Below, piece by piece: positions 28,233-38,326 of a stretch of DNA of 64,000 nucleotides. Both the position numbers and the translations under genes were made by a program. Numbering within the stretch: the stretch's first letter is position 1; every line of letters begins with the position of its first letter. Below the pieces are notes generated by a model. The model made no database searches. It worked only from the letters and a program-made list of their open reading frames with translations, and was not told the origin of the DNA. The stretch spans positions 1-64,000 of the forward strand of contig JAFMKB010000007.1 in NCBI GenBank assembly GCA_017853205.1, written 5' to 3'. The DNA is from Gammaproteobacteria bacterium. GTDB lineage: Bacteria > Pseudomonadota > Gammaproteobacteria > Pseudomonadales > Pseudohongiellaceae.

Positions 28233-31200
28233 ATTTCACCGTGCAAGACAGCGCTGAGCGCGCAAGAGCGCTAGACCATAGACAGAGCTATATCGTTCAG
28301 GCACCGGCAGGATCAGGGAAAACCGAGCTTTTAACTCTCCGCTATATGAGCCTGCTAGCACGCTGCGAGGAGCCCGAGGAAGTCCTCGCCATTACTTTTA
28401 CTCGAAAAGCTGCCTCAGAAATGCGTGCGAGAATTATAGGGTCACTTCAAACGGCTAAGGCGCTGCGAGGAGAGCATAGTATTTCCCTACTAACCAGTGA
28501 TGACGACACCAATCCCATCAAAGATCCTCTAAAACGAGACAATTTTAGAATAGCAAACAACGTCATCGAGGCAGACATCGACAAAGGCTGGAACCTAGAT
28601 CGGCATCCAGGCAGACTGCGAATACAAACGATTGACAGTTTTAATATCTATCTTGCCAATCAGTTGCCTATAAGCTCCCGAGTAGGCGGCGATTTAAACG
28701 TCACTACAGATGTTGCACCTCTATTCCAAGCTGCTATTCGTACAACGCTCTCGATCATCGAAGAAGAGAGTGACGAAGGCGCGAGTGTGAGAACACTATT
28801 CTCACATCTAGATAATGACCTTTCACGCATCGAGCCATTGTTGCTGAGTTTGATGCATAAAAGGGATCAGTGGAGTGATTCACTCTCAGTCCTACTTTCC
28901 AATCCCCTCGATGCACGGAATACCCTTAAACATTTTATCGATGAACTCGCAGCTGAAACGTTAGAATCCCTTTCTGTTTACTTAGCGCCGTATACCGGCA
29001 CACTGATTGAGTTAAACAACTACGCTGCGGAAAATTGGTTATCTAAAAACGGTCAGGGGCCACTTACGCTTGACCGCATGCCGGGTGTTGATAGCGAAGA
29101 CCTAAAATACTGGAAGCAATTTACACGTTTACTACTAACAGGCTCTGGCGGATGGCGAGCCCGAATAACTGCAACCGAAGGCTTTCCAAGCCCCAAAAGC
29201 GGACCGAAAGACCGCATCGAACACGCCACAAGAGCGATTCAAGAAATCAAGAACCTCATTATAGAATTAGGCGCGAATCCGAAAGGGGAACTGATTCGCA
29301 AATCTCTTCATGCGTTAGCGGAACTCCCCTCTGCGGAATCAATTGACAGTCAGTGGCCTCTCCTGTCTGCACTGCTAAAAACGTTACAACGACTAAACCA
29401 AGAACTCATCTTAGAGTTTACACGCCGCGGCGTTATCGATCATACGCAGGCAGGTGGTGCAGCTGTCGCTGCACTCGCCGATATTGATGGGCCAACCGAG
29501 CTCGCTCTCGCACTCGACAACAAGCTCTCGCATATTCTCATCGATGAGTTTCAGGACACTTCGGAGCGCCAAATAGAACTGCTCAAGCGACTAATCAGTG
29601 GCTGGACACCAGGGGATGGACGCACACTGTTTGTGGTCGGAGATGCAATGCAGTCCTGCTATAATTTCCGAAATGCCAATGTCGGCATTTATTTGAATGT
29701 CCGAGCTAACGGCGTCGAAGATCACCCAGTGATTCCGCTGGATCTTAAGATGAACTTCCGCTCGCAAGCCCCTCTAGTAACATTAATCAATAAACTCTTC
29801 TCCAAGGCTTTCCCTTCCTACGAGGATATTTCCCAGGGTGCCGTTCGTTATTCAAAGTCAGCTGCAGGGAAAGAAGCGTCAGGAATAGAACCTTTAACAG
29901 CGACCTGGATCAGCTATCGAGATTCTGAGCATGCAACCGATGCAAAGATACTTGAAGCACAAAAAATCGCTGAGAAGGTCAAACAACTGAGAAAAGCTGA
30001 TCCCACTTCATCGATCGCCATACTCGCGAGAACGCGTAATCAGTTCAAATATATTGTTAAGGAGTTAAGAGCGGCGAACATTCAATGGATCGCCACTGAC
30101 ATCGATCGGTTGAGCACTGTCACGATTATCAGCGACCTGATCGCATTACTCAAAGCCTTGATGAACCTCGCTGATAAAGCCGCCTGGCTTGCGACACTTC
30201 GCGCTCCTTGGTGCGGACTCGACAGTGCAGATCTCTTTTTTCTCGCGAATACGGATCCAGAGGCTAGTGTCTGGCGAAATATACAAACCCTCGTAGAGTC
30301 TGTCGCAGAAGACAATAGGAGCGACATATCCGAAGACGGCCTGAAGCGCATTAAGGCCATTCATTCGAAAATAACGATTTTACTTCAGGCACGGATGCAT
30401 TGCTCTGTACGCGAACTGATGGAGTATGCGTGGCACCTACTCGGCGGAGATACGCTTATGGCTAACAGTGTGGAGGAACGTTCTGTTGCTTATTTTTTCG
30501 CACAGTGTGATGAACACGACAACTGCTATGGAATAGACGACGTTGACTCATTTAGCGAAACTGTTCAACAGAGTTTTATCCCTGGCGAAAGCAATGAAAC
30601 TTCTGGTGATACCAGTAACGATAATGGCACAGTCCACCTGCTGACAATACACAAGTCGAAGGGGCTCCAGTACGATCACGTCATTATCCCCCAGCTTAAC
30701 GGCCGAAGTCGTGCTAATGAGAAAGACCTAGTCATTATGCATCAAAGACTCAATAGAGAGGGTATAGCAAGGCTCTTTATTGCTGCATTACCTGAACTCG
30801 ATGGCGGGAACGACTCACAACCTAATCCTGGGGAACTGCTTTACAAATTCGTCAAGAACGAGCACAAACAGAAAGATCTCTTTGAAGAGACTCGCTTGAT
30901 CTACATCGCGATGACACGCGCAAAGCAAAGCGTTAGCCTTTATGCAACGCTACCAGAGAACACCGACGATGAGGGCAACGTAAAACCCCTCATGCCCGCA
31001 ACAAACTGTCTTTTAGCGCGCATATGGAAGCCCTTAACTGAGCTAGAAGACTTTTCTCCGGAGCAGATAGCAGTCAACCCACAGGAGAAAAAAATAAATA
31101 GCGAGACAACTGGTGAGTATCCAATACTCACGCCGATCAGACGTCTGCGCAAGGTATCTAGACTCTCTGAGGAGCAAACAGCTGTAATCCATGAACAGTT

Positions 31201-31777
31201 TAACCGCGAGGCTGATCTGGAAAATGTATTGGAGAACACCCTCGACCAAGAGCGCCAACTCGCTAAGCTTTTAGGAACGCTAAGCCACACCTTTCTAGAA
31301 GCCTATTCTCTTGAAACGTTTGACGCAAAGAAGACACTGGAAGCTATTGCTCCGCGCTGGCTGCGAAAACTCATGAGACTTGGGGCAGATAAAGCACTCG
31401 CCACTAAGCGAATTAAAGAAACCCAGAGCGAACTTCTGCGCTGCATTACTGGCTGTAATAGCTGGATTTTCGAAAGCAAAAACACTGAGGCGGAATGTGA
31501 ATTGAAACTCGCTACAAGCCAGCGGCAAAGCGGCGAAGAGTTTCACAAACACCGAATTGTCGACCGCACGCTAGTCGTCGATGGAGAACGTTGGATTATC
31601 GATTTCAAAACATCGCGTAAAAATGAGACACAATCCGAAGAGGAATTTATCGCCACGCAGATAGAGGAGTATCGCACCCAACTAGAAAGTTATGGTTCAC
31701 TTTTTGAAGGACTTGAAAATAAACCCCAGCGACTTGCGCTTTTGCTAACGTCGATTGATAAACTCGTCGAATTGTAA
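28229..31777 (+). CDS. AddA-like UvrD/Rep-family helicase-nuclease
   Basis: A 1182-residue superfamily 1A helicase with a C-terminal RecB-like nuclease. Walker A is APAGSGKTE (residues 25-33). Motif Ia is in ITFTRKAASEM, motif II is LIDEFQDTSERQ near residue 440, motif III is VVGDAMQS, motif IV is KMNFRSQ, motif V is TIHKSKGLQYDHV, and motif VI is LIYIAMTRAKQ. The nuclease keeps IVDRTLVVDGERW and IIDFKTS (Asp1125, Lys1127). The architecture equals AddA (about 1150-1250). With the AddB-like partner it should resect double-strand breaks in an ATP-driven manner. It ends 7 bp from the convergent hpt gene, with no terminator between. Confidence 0.91.
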   Translation: MNFTVQDSAERARALDHRQSYIVQAPAGSGKTELLTLRYMSLLARCEEPEEVLAITFTRKAASEMRARIIGSLQTAKALRGEHSISLLTSDDDTNPIKDPLKRDNFRIANNVIEADIDKGWNLDRHPGRLRIQTIDSFNIYLANQLPISSRVGGDLNVTTDVAPLFQAAIRTTLSIIEEESDEGASVRTLFSHLDNDLSRIEPLLLSLMHKRDQWSDSLSVLLSNPLDARNTLKHFIDELAAETLESLSVYLAPYTGTLIELNNYAAENWLSKNGQGPLTLDRMPGVDSEDLKYWKQFTRLLLTGSGGWRARITATEGFPSPKSGPKDRIEHATRAIQEIKNLIIELGANPKGELIRKSLHALAELPSAESIDSQWPLLSALLKTLQRLNQELILEFTRRGVIDHTQAGGAAVAALADIDGPTELALALDNKLSHILIDEFQDTSERQIELLKRLISGWTPGDGRTLFVVGDAMQSCYNFRNANVGIYLNVRANGVEDHPVIPLDLKMNFRSQAPLVTLINKLFSKAFPSYEDISQGAVRYSKSAAGKEASGIEPLTATWISYRDSEHATDAKILEAQKIAEKVKQLRKADPTSSIAILARTRNQFKYIVKELRAANIQWIATDIDRLSTVTIISDLIALLKALMNLADKAAWLATLRAPWCGLDSADLFFLANTDPEASVWRNIQTLVESVAEDNRSDISEDGLKRIKAIHSKITILLQARMHCSVRELMEYAWHLLGGDTLMANSVEERSVAYFFAQCDEHDNCYGIDDVDSFSETVQQSFIPGESNETSGDTSNDNGTVHLLTIHKSKGLQYDHVIIPQLNGRSRANEKDLVIMHQRLNREGIARLFIAALPELDGGNDSQPNPGELLYKFVKNEHKQKDLFEETRLIYIAMTRAKQSVSLYATLPENTDDEGNVKPLMPATNCLLARIWKPLTELEDFSPEQIAVNPQEKKINSETTGEYPILTPIRRLRKVSRLSEEQTAVIHEQFNREADLENVLENTLDQERQLAKLLGTLSHTFLEAYSLETFDAKKTLEAIAPRWLRKLMRLGADKALATKRIKETQSELLRCITGCNSWIFESKNTEAECELKLATSQRQSGEEFHKHRIVDRTLVVDGERWIIDFKTSRKNETQSEEEFIATQIEEYRTQLESYGSLFEGLENKPQRLALLLTSIDKLVEL

Positions 31778-31784
31778 AAACCGG

Positions 31785-32363
31785 TCACTCTAAGTCGACG
31801 TCAGAAACGGCAAAAATTCCTGGTGCATTTCTAAGATAGCCTTTGTAGTCTAGACCGTATCCAAAGACGAACTTATCTTCGATTTGCAACCCTAGACACT
31901 CCGCCCGGGCGCCTTCGATGCGACGATCATGAATCTTTTCGACGAGCACAACGCTATAAGTTCTCACTGCGCCCTGCTCAAGACAATAATCGCAAACAGA
32001 TTTCAGGGTATTGCCTTCGTCCAGGATATCGTCGACGACAATAACTGTCCTACCGTCCAAGCGCTCTTTTGGATAGCTAAGCCAATTAAGCGCGCCACCA
32101 CGAACTTTATCTCGATAGCGAGTGGCATGCAGATAGTCGATCTGCAGAGGGAAATCTAGCAGTGGCGCCAGCCGGCCAGTGAGTATTAACCCGCCATTCA
32201 TAACACACAGCAACAGCGGATCGCTGCCAGCAAGCTCTCGTGTAATCTGCTTGGCCATTCCCGCTATAGCTGCCTCGACGGCCTGTGCATCGTAAAGGCA
32301 AACTGCGGTACGGCGAATGTGTTCAATGTCTGCAGTAGCAGCAGTCAACGCACTTAATTCCAT
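31785..32363 (-). CDS. hpt: Hypoxanthine/guanine phosphoribosyltransferase
   Basis: A purine-salvage enzyme converting hypoxanthine and guanine to IMP and GMP with PRPP. The 192-residue protein has the PRPP-binding motif VIVVDDILDEGNTL near residue 110 and the early CVMNGGLILTGRL flexible-loop region. The pattern is of the hypoxanthine-guanine type rather than adenine or orotate enzymes. Its ATG shares a base with the mscS stop (TGATG), so it is translationally coupled in the nagZ-mscS-hpt operon. Confidence 0.88.
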   Translation of the reverse strand: MELSALTAATADIEHIRRTAVCLYDAQAVEAAIAGMAKQITRELAGSDPLLLCVMNGGLILTGRLAPLLDFPLQIDYLHATRYRDKVRGGALNWLSYPKERLDGRTVIVVDDILDEGNTLKSVCDYCLEQGAVRTYSVVLVEKIHDRRIEGARAECLGLQIEDKFVFGYGLDYKGYLRNAPGIFAVSDVDLE

Positions 32364-33472
32364 CAGCGCGAATCCTGCATAAGTTGGATTTTTTCTAATC
32401 CGTCGAGAGTCCGCGTTGGAAACGCAAAATCAGCGCCATGCTTATGCACAATATCAATGATTTTCAGCATCACGTCTTGCTTTATCTCGTGGAATTCAAT
32501 CCAGTTTGTTGTCTTGGTAAAAGTGTAGATGAAGAAGTCTAATGAAGACGACGAGTAGGAAACGAAATTCACGATCAGCGTTTGCGAGGTATCGATCGCT
32601 TCATGAGAATGCAGCATGGCTTTCACTTCTTCTACGATCACGCCCATCTTAGCGGCATCACTGTAGCGAATTCCAATCGTCTCTTTTATACGACGATTCG
32701 TCATCCGCGAAGGGTTCTCCAGCGCAAGTTTGTTAAATACCGAATTGGGGATATACAGAGGCCGTTTATCGAATGTTCTAACGACTGTCAGACGCCAACC
32801 GATCGTTTCGACCGTTCCTTCGATTTCTCTATCCGGCGAACGAATCCAGTCCCCGATCGCGAAAGGCCTGTCGAGGTAAATCATTAGGCCACCGAAAAAA
32901 TTGGCTAGTAAGTCTTGTGCGGCAAAGCCCACTGCAATACCACCGACGCCACCAAATGCCAGTAGCGCTGTGATCTGTATCCCTAGAGTGGGTAATAAAA
33001 CCAGTATCGCTGATATCACAACCGATAAACGCAATAACTTTGCAAGAGCAATTAGGGTCGTGGGGTCTAATGAGGTTTGAGTAGCATTTTCACCTGAGAG
33101 AATTTTACGTCTTATGCGCTCTTCAGCGAGCGAGATAAATCGAACAAGAAACCAAGCCATTAATACAACTAGTGCAACCTGACGAGCGAGGGTAATGTTT
33201 TCAGCAGAAAATAAAGAGTTGTCTATATAACCATCGCTTACACCAATCGCAGTGAGAACACCGAGAACTAGGATGAGAGAGCTAAGTGGCCGCTTTGCCG
33301 CTTCAAGCAGCGCATCGTCCCAGACGTTAGTAGTCTTCTCGAAATGTCGAGCTAGTACTATCAATGCTCGCATTGCGATGAATCGAATCAGAAGTGTTAA
33401 CGTGATTATAAGAAAAAGCTCTGCTCCCCAGTCTAGTTCACGAAGCGCCTCTACTGAAAAATACTCTTGCAT
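32363..33472 (-). CDS. MscS-family mechanosensitive ion channel
   Basis: A 369-residue inner-membrane channel that likely releases solutes on hypo-osmotic shock. The ATG at 33472 has AGAAGG correctly spaced; an in-frame TTG six codons upstream is rejected. Four hydrophobic segments lie in residues 10-190. The pore helix is the Gly/Ala-rich FGGVGGIAVGFAAQDLLANF, followed by the beta domain (DRPFAIGDWIRSPDREIEGTVETIGWR) and the cytoplasmic vestibule. It is longer than MscS (286) because of extra N-terminal helices. It lies 29 bp after nagZ. Confidence 0.9.
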   Translation of the reverse strand: MQEYFSVEALRELDWGAELFLIITLTLLIRFIAMRALIVLARHFEKTTNVWDDALLEAAKRPLSSLILVLGVLTAIGVSDGYIDNSLFSAENITLARQVALVVLMAWFLVRFISLAEERIRRKILSGENATQTSLDPTTLIALAKLLRLSVVISAILVLLPTLGIQITALLAFGGVGGIAVGFAAQDLLANFFGGLMIYLDRPFAIGDWIRSPDREIEGTVETIGWRLTVVRTFDKRPLYIPNSVFNKLALENPSRMTNRRIKETIGIRYSDAAKMGVIVEEVKAMLHSHEAIDTSQTLIVNFVSYSSSSLDFFIYTFTKTTNWIEFHEIKQDVMLKIIDIVHKHGADFAFPTRTLDGLEKIQLMQDSR

Positions 33473-33501
33473 TTTTAAACCTTCTATCAAGAATCTGTTT
33501 A

Positions 33502-34533
33502 CTACGTTGGTAATGCATCAATTATTTGAATCGCTCGAGACCACCTCGCAGAGTGATCAAATTGGTAATCGATCACCTCAGTATTACGCGCCATCAAAGA
33601 AAGCCGAAGATCGGAGGCGTTATCTCTGCGCTCCGGATTACGCTCAAGAAAATCGGCGACGCGAGTGGCAGCCTCGCCGTCGTTACACACAAGGACCATA
33701 TCGCAGCCAGCAAGAAGTGCGAGGTCTGCTCTTTCCTCGATGCTGCCGGCACTGTGCGCTGCATCCATCGTTAAATCATCACTAAAGATAACGCCACTAA
33801 ATTTCAGTTGGGCTCGCAGAATTTTTTTCAGCCACAATGGCGAGAAGCCAGCACATAAAGAATCCACTTCTGGGTAAAGCACATGAGCCGGCATTATTCC
33901 GCCGAGTGATTTTGCGAGCGCACTAAATGGAATAAGGTCATGCGCGGTAATCTCCTCGAGAGAACGCCGATCAATAGGCAGCTCTACGTGTGAGTCAGCA
34001 TCAACTGTCCCGTGACCTGGAAAATGCTTTCCTGTTGCAGCCATCCCTGCCGAATTCATTCCTTTTACATAGCTCAGAGCAAGCTCACTTAACCCCGCGG
34101 GATTTGGTGAGAACGCTCTATCACCGATAACGCGACTGGTTTCGCTATAAACATCGAGTACCGGAGCAAAACTAAAGTCGACTCCTAGAGCGACCAGTTC
34201 CGCTGCCATCGCCCAGCCGCACTCTTCCGCTGCTGCAAGACCGGCCGACCTATCTTCGCGGTATAGAGCACCCAGTCGTGCTAAAGCGGGTAACGAAAGA
34301 AACCCTTCCCGAAAGCGCTGCACACGCCCCCCTTCTTGGTCTACTGCGATTAGGATATTCGGGTTGATGCGCCGAACAGCCTGAATTAGTTTGCTAGCCT
34401 GTGATTTGCTTTGGTAATTGCGGGAAAACAATATGAGGCCGCCCACACTTTGGCGGCCGAGGAGGCTCTCATCAGCCGTATTTAATTCAGTTCCCTCAAT
34501 ACTCACCATGAGAGCACCCCGAGTAAGAGGCAT
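33502..34533 (-). CDS. nagZ: Beta-N-acetylhexosaminidase
   Basis: NagZ is a cytosolic glycoside hydrolase family 3 enzyme that removes GlcNAc from anhydro-muropeptides in cell-wall recycling and so influences AmpC induction where present. The 343-residue protein has GGLILFSRNY near residue 31, the IAVDQEGGRVQRF segment near residue 62, the signature KHFPGHG near residue 164 (catalytic His-containing loop), and the nucleophile Asp in VIFSDDLTM near residue 243. An alternative start at 34509 is preceded by a better GGGGTG. It is divergent from lexA and leads nagZ-mscS-hpt. Confidence 0.94.
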   Translation of the reverse strand: MPLTRGALMVSIEGTELNTADESLLGRQSVGGLILFSRNYQSKSQASKLIQAVRRINPNILIAVDQEGGRVQRFREGFLSLPALARLGALYREDRSAGLAAAEECGWAMAAELVALGVDFSFAPVLDVYSETSRVIGDRAFSPNPAGLSELALSYVKGMNSAGMAATGKHFPGHGTVDADSHVELPIDRRSLEEITAHDLIPFSALAKSLGGIMPAHVLYPEVDSLCAGFSPLWLKKILRAQLKFSGVIFSDDLTMDAAHSAGSIEERADLALLAGCDMVLVCNDGEAATRVADFLERNPERRDNASDLRLSLMARNTEVIDYQFDHSARWSRAIQIIDALPT

Positions 34534-34652
34534 TGAGGATGCATGTAGCGAGGTTGAAGCGATTATGTCGTAGCTCTCCGAATGTCACTGAAGCGAAGAT
34601 TATCCCATAGGGCTGCGCCGAGTTGAACGTAAAGCTCAGTTCAATTAATTGC

Positions 34653-34680
34653 TTGCAAAAGAACGTTTACTGTATATAAT
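34653..34680 (+). promoter_or_regulatory. lexA promoter
   Basis: TTGCAA (34653-34658) and a perfect TATAAT (34675-34680) are separated by 16 bp. The -10 hexamer lies inside the first LexA box, so LexA binding directly blocks RNA polymerase. Confidence 0.75.
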
Positions 34681-34685
34681 CACAG
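34670..34685. promoter_or_regulatory. LexA box 1 (SOS operator)
   Basis: CTGT-N8-ACAG with an AT-rich centre (ATATAATC), close to the enterobacterial consensus. It overlaps the lexA -10 element. Confidence 0.93.
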
Positions 34686-34701
34686 CTGTTGATAAATACA
34701 G
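34686..34701. promoter_or_regulatory. LexA box 2 (SOS operator)
   Basis: A second CTGT-N8-ACAG starts at the base after box 1 ends, ten bases before the lexA ATG. Two operators allow tight autoregulation, as in E. coli lexA, but here they directly abut with zero spacing. Confidence 0.9.
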
Positions 34702-34710
34702 GGGCGAATC

Positions 34711-35316
34711 ATGTTAAAACTTACTCTCCGACAGCAACAAATACTTAACTACATCAAAGATTATCTCTCTGAAACAGGCTACCCACCTACTCGTTCAGAA
34801 ATCGCGCAAAAAATGGGCTTCCGCTCGCCGAACGCTGCAGAAGACCACCTGCGCGCGCTAGCCCGGAAAGGTGCTATCGAAATCCAGCCAGGTGCGTCTC
34901 GGGGGTTACGACTGCCGATCAATGAGCAATTAGGACTACCAATAATCGGTCAGGTTGCCGCAGGTAGCCCTATCCTTGCTCAGGAATCTATTTCCGAATA
35001 TTGCGATATTCCCCCGACACTCTTCACCCCCAGCGCAGATTACCTGCTCACTGTTAAAGGTATGAGTATGATCAATGTGGGTATTTTCGAGGACGATCTG
35101 CTCGCGGTGCATAAGACAGACAGAGCGAACGACGGAGATATCATCGTCGCGCGAATCGACGAGGAAGTGACGGTAAAGCGCCTCAAAAAAGGCAAGACTC
35201 CCTACACGCTCAGCCTCATTGCCGAGAATCCGGACTTCGAGCCTATCGAGGTAGATGTGAGACTCAACGATTTCGCAATCGAAGGCATAAGCGTAGGCGT
35301 GATTCGTCGCCACTAG
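34711..35316 (+). CDS. lexA: SOS-response repressor and self-cleaving protease LexA
   Basis: Repressor of the DNA-damage regulon. The 201-residue protein has a winged-helix N-terminus ([20 protein letters not shown], then SRSP-like recognition helix [14 protein letters not shown]), a cleavage site Ala84-Gly85, and the Ser119/Lys156 catalytic pair (GMSM and VTVKRL). All of these sit at the same residue numbers as E. coli LexA. The two boxes before it show autoregulation. A sulA-type or dinF gene does not follow; topA converges instead. GGGGCGA is the ribosome site. Confidence 0.98.
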   Translation: MLKLTLRQQQILNYIKDYLSETGYPPTRSEIAQKMGFRSPNAAEDHLRALARKGAIEIQPGASRGLRLPINEQLGLPIIGQVAAGSPILAQESISEYCDIPPTLFTPSADYLLTVKGMSMINVGIFEDDLLAVHKTDRANDGDIIVARIDEEVTVKRLKKGKTPYTLSLIAENPDFEPIEVDVRLNDFAIEGISVGVIRRH

Positions 35317-35348
35317 CGACCTTCAGTTCGCAACCTGTGTTTTAAAGA

Positions 35349-35392
35349 CCGGCGAAGATCTACTGCAGTATCAAGGTTTCTTCGCCGCTTTT
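35349..35392 (+). terminator. Candidate intrinsic terminator after lexA
   Basis: CGGCGAAG (35350-35357) pairs with CTTCGCCG (35380-35387), followed by CTTTT. The 22-base loop contains its own GATAC/GTA-ATC pairing. It lies between the convergent lexA and topA genes. Confidence 0.55.
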
Positions 35393-35400
35393 GCGGTTTC

Positions 35401-38127
35401 TTAAGTCGCGGCCTTTTTGGCAACTTTCTTCACGGCTTTCTTAACCGTCTTTTTAGCTGCCTTCTTAACCGTTTTCTTGACCGTTTTCTTAGCTCCGGCT
35501 TTGCCGCTACCCTCTGACTTCCATGCGCCATCAGTATAAAAAGCCTTCCAGCCGGAAGCCTTTTTGTCAATTTCACTCTGAACGTAGATTTCGGCTGTCT
35601 TTCTGCTATAGCGAACAATGCTTGGGTTACCGGCATCATCTGCAACTGGTGCTTCCATCAAATACGCATATTTGGGATCTATCTCGGCAGCATGGGGCAA
35701 CAGTTCCGATACAAGCGGCGCTCGTGTCTCGCGATTTCGTGGGAATTGACTCGCCGCTAAAAACAGGCCTGCCGCCCCATCGCGCAGAATATAATGATCG
35801 TCAACAGTCTCACATTGAAGTTCTGGCATTGGCACCGGATCCATTTTCGGCGGCGCTGCTTGGCCATTCCTGAGCAATTTACGGGTATTTTTGCAGGACT
35901 CATTGCTGCAGCCAAAATACTTACCAAAGCGGCCAGTTTTAAGCTGCATATCCTGTGAGCATTTGTCGCATTCGATAACTGGGCCATCGTAGCCACGAAT
36001 TTTAAATTCACCATTTTCGATTTCGAATCCACTACAGTCCGGATTGTTGCCACAGACGTGTAGTTTACGACTTTCATCAATGAGATAGCTATCCATCGCA
36101 GTATTGCAGAGCTTGCAGCGGTGCTTCTTTCGAAGCAATACGTTCTCTGCAGCCTCGGCTTCTTCCGCCGTGTCTGTGCGAATAGCGTCCTCACCCGGAG
36201 TCAAATTAATCGTTTGCTTGCAACGCTCTTTAGGAGGTAATGCATACCCCGAACAGCCAAGGAAGACTCCCGTGGACGCAGTACGAATCTGCATGTTGCG
36301 ACCACAGTTCGGACATTCGATGTCAGTTTCGGTTGGATCGTTAGCGCGCATTCCACCCTCGGAGGCTTCGGCTAGCGCCAATTCAATGGTGAAGCGCTCA
36401 TAGAACTCGTTGAGCAGTTCTTTCCAATCCTTCTCACCCGAGGCGACTGCGTCGAGAGACTCCTCCATCTTTGCGGTGAAATCATAGTCCATTAGATCAG
36501 CAAAACTTTCGATCAAACGCTCAGCAACGATATCGCCCATCTTGAGCGCATAGAACCGTTTGTTCTCGACCCGTGCATAGCCTCGATCCTGGATGGTAGA
36601 AATGATTGCGGCATAGGTCGAAGGACGGCCGATGGCTTTCTTCTCTAATTCTTTTACGAGGCTTGCCTCTGTATATCGCGGTGGCGGCTTGGTAAAGTTT
36701 TGATGTGGTGTTAGCTCATTGAGAGTTAGCCTGTCTCCTTCGCCAACTGCTGGCAGGACCACGTCTTCGTCCTTAGACGGCATCGCGCGAAGGTAACCAT
36801 CGAACTGCATTATTCGACCTTTTACCCGTAACTCAAAATCAGCAGCGCCAATGGTGATGCTCGAACTCAAGTAGCGCGCAGGCGGCATTTGACAGGCAAC
36901 GAAATATTGCCAAATAAGTGTATAAAGCCGCACCGCGTCTGGCTCCATTTGATTCAGCAACGTTTCAGTCATACGCACATCTGTCGGCCGAATCGCTTCG
37001 TGAGCCTCTTGAGCACCCTCTTTCGAGCTGTAGTATAAGGGCTTCTCTGGCAGATACTCAGGTCCAAATTTTTTGCCGATATACTCGCGACACATCGCGA
37101 TCGCATCGCCACTTAGGTGCGTGGAGTCTGTTCGCATATAAGTAATGTAGCCTGCCTCATACAGGCGCTGCGCCATCATCATGGTCTTCTTAACGCCGAA
37201 GCCGAGACGTGTGCTTGCTGCCTGTTGGAGAGTTGATGTAATGAGAGGGGCTTTGGGCTTCGATGAGGTTGGCTTATCGTCGCGCTTTAGCACAGTGAAA
37301 TCGCTTGCGTTGAGCACCTCTAACGCAGAGTCCGTTTCTTGCTTACTTGTCGGGCGGAAATTAGCACCCGCTTGCTTTACCACCTGACAACGAAGCGCCT
37401 CAGCCTTGCTCGTTTCGAGTGACGCAAATACCTCCCAAAACTCATCGGGGATAAACGCTCTAATTTCACGCTCCCGTTCGACGACCAGTCGCACGGCTAC
37501 CGATTGCACACGTCCTGCAGACAGACCACGTGCGATTTTGGCCCAAAGTAGTGGTGAAACCATGAATCCTACGACGCGATCGAGGAAGCGCCTGGCTTGC
37601 TGCGCCTCGACATAGCGCATATCTAGCTCGCCAGGCTTGGAAAAAGCGTCCTGAATTGCACGCTGTGTAATCTCGTTGAATACAACTCGTTTATATCGGC
37701 TCTCGTCGCCACCAATAGATTCTTTAAGATGCCAGGCGATTGCCTCTCCCTCGCGGTCCAAATCCGTTGCGAGATAGATTGTGTCGGCTGTCTTAGCGAG
37801 CTTTTGCAGTTCCGATACAACTTTTTCTTTACCGGGCAGTACTTCGTATCTCGCGGCCCAGTCATGGTCAGGGTCAATACCCATGCGTTTTACGAGTTGC
37901 TCTCTAGCTTTTTTCTTTTTATAAGCTACTTTCTCATCAGGTGCGAGTTTTCGTGTCTTTGCCGCCGCAGCTGCGCGCGCCTTTGGATCGACGGGAGTCG
38001 CAGATCCGGAAGTAGGCAGATCGCGGATATGTCCCACACTCGATTTGACGATAAAGTCAGAACCGAGGTACTTATTAATAGTTTTCGCCTTGGCGGGCGA
38101 TTCGACTATTACTAATGATTTGGACAT
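35401..38127 (-). CDS. topA: DNA topoisomerase I
   Basis: Type IA topoisomerase that relaxes negative supercoils. The 908-residue protein has the Toprim domain ([13 protein letters not shown] at the start, then [15 protein letters not shown]), the catalytic tyrosine in [10 protein letters not shown] (Tyr330), and three C-terminal four-cysteine zinc modules beginning [16 protein letters not shown] and CDKCSQDM. A winged acidic/aromatic region follows. The last 30 residues are almost only Lys, Ala, Val and Thr in KKTVKK-type repeats, a histone H1-like tail that likely adds nonspecific DNA binding. It is convergent with lexA. Confidence 0.97.
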   Translation of the reverse strand: MSKSLVIVESPAKAKTINKYLGSDFIVKSSVGHIRDLPTSGSATPVDPKARAAAAAKTRKLAPDEKVAYKKKKAREQLVKRMGIDPDHDWAARYEVLPGKEKVVSELQKLAKTADTIYLATDLDREGEAIAWHLKESIGGDESRYKRVVFNEITQRAIQDAFSKPGELDMRYVEAQQARRFLDRVVGFMVSPLLWAKIARGLSAGRVQSVAVRLVVEREREIRAFIPDEFWEVFASLETSKAEALRCQVVKQAGANFRPTSKQETDSALEVLNASDFTVLKRDDKPTSSKPKAPLITSTLQQAASTRLGFGVKKTMMMAQRLYEAGYITYMRTDSTHLSGDAIAMCREYIGKKFGPEYLPEKPLYYSSKEGAQEAHEAIRPTDVRMTETLLNQMEPDAVRLYTLIWQYFVACQMPPARYLSSSITIGAADFELRVKGRIMQFDGYLRAMPSKDEDVVLPAVGEGDRLTLNELTPHQNFTKPPPRYTEASLVKELEKKAIGRPSTYAAIISTIQDRGYARVENKRFYALKMGDIVAERLIESFADLMDYDFTAKMEESLDAVASGEKDWKELLNEFYERFTIELALAEASEGGMRANDPTETDIECPNCGRNMQIRTASTGVFLGCSGYALPPKERCKQTINLTPGEDAIRTDTAEEAEAAENVLLRKKHRCKLCNTAMDSYLIDESRKLHVCGNNPDCSGFEIENGEFKIRGYDGPVIECDKCSQDMQLKTGRFGKYFGCSNESCKNTRKLLRNGQAAPPKMDPVPMPELQCETVDDHYILRDGAAGLFLAASQFPRNRETRAPLVSELLPHAAEIDPKYAYLMEAPVADDAGNPSIVRYSRKTAEIYVQSEIDKKASGWKAFYTDGAWKSEGSGKAGAKKTVKKTVKKAAKKTVKKAVKKVAKKAAT

Positions 38128-38172
38128 AAACGCAACTCTTAGGGCATTGGGCCGAGGCCGGAAGTGCGCGAG

Positions 38173-38201
38173 TATATAAGGAAGGGTCGTGGGTCGGTCA
38201 A
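38173..38201 (-). promoter_or_regulatory. Candidate topA promoter
   Basis: On the minus strand TTGACC (38196-38201) is followed after 17 bp by TATATA (38173-38178). A TATACT two bases further is an alternative -10. It lies about 45 bp before the topA ATG. Confidence 0.55.
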
Positions 38202-38230
38202 GTCTTTACGCAAATTAGCTAACAACCAAT

Positions 38231-38281
38231 TGCTAAAAAGGCGGGCCATCTATCGCAAAAATCACGCTAAATGGCCCGCCT
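38231..38281 (-). terminator. Intrinsic terminator of ilvE
   Basis: AGGCGGGCCAT (38239-38249) and ATGGCCCGCCT (38271-38281) form a perfect 11-bp stem. On the minus strand it is followed by TTTTTAGC, so it ends the ilvE transcript before the topA promoter. Confidence 0.88.
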
Positions 38282-38326
38282 CGGTCTAAGACTCGGACGA
38301 ATAGAACTCGAAAGCGCTTCGGACCC

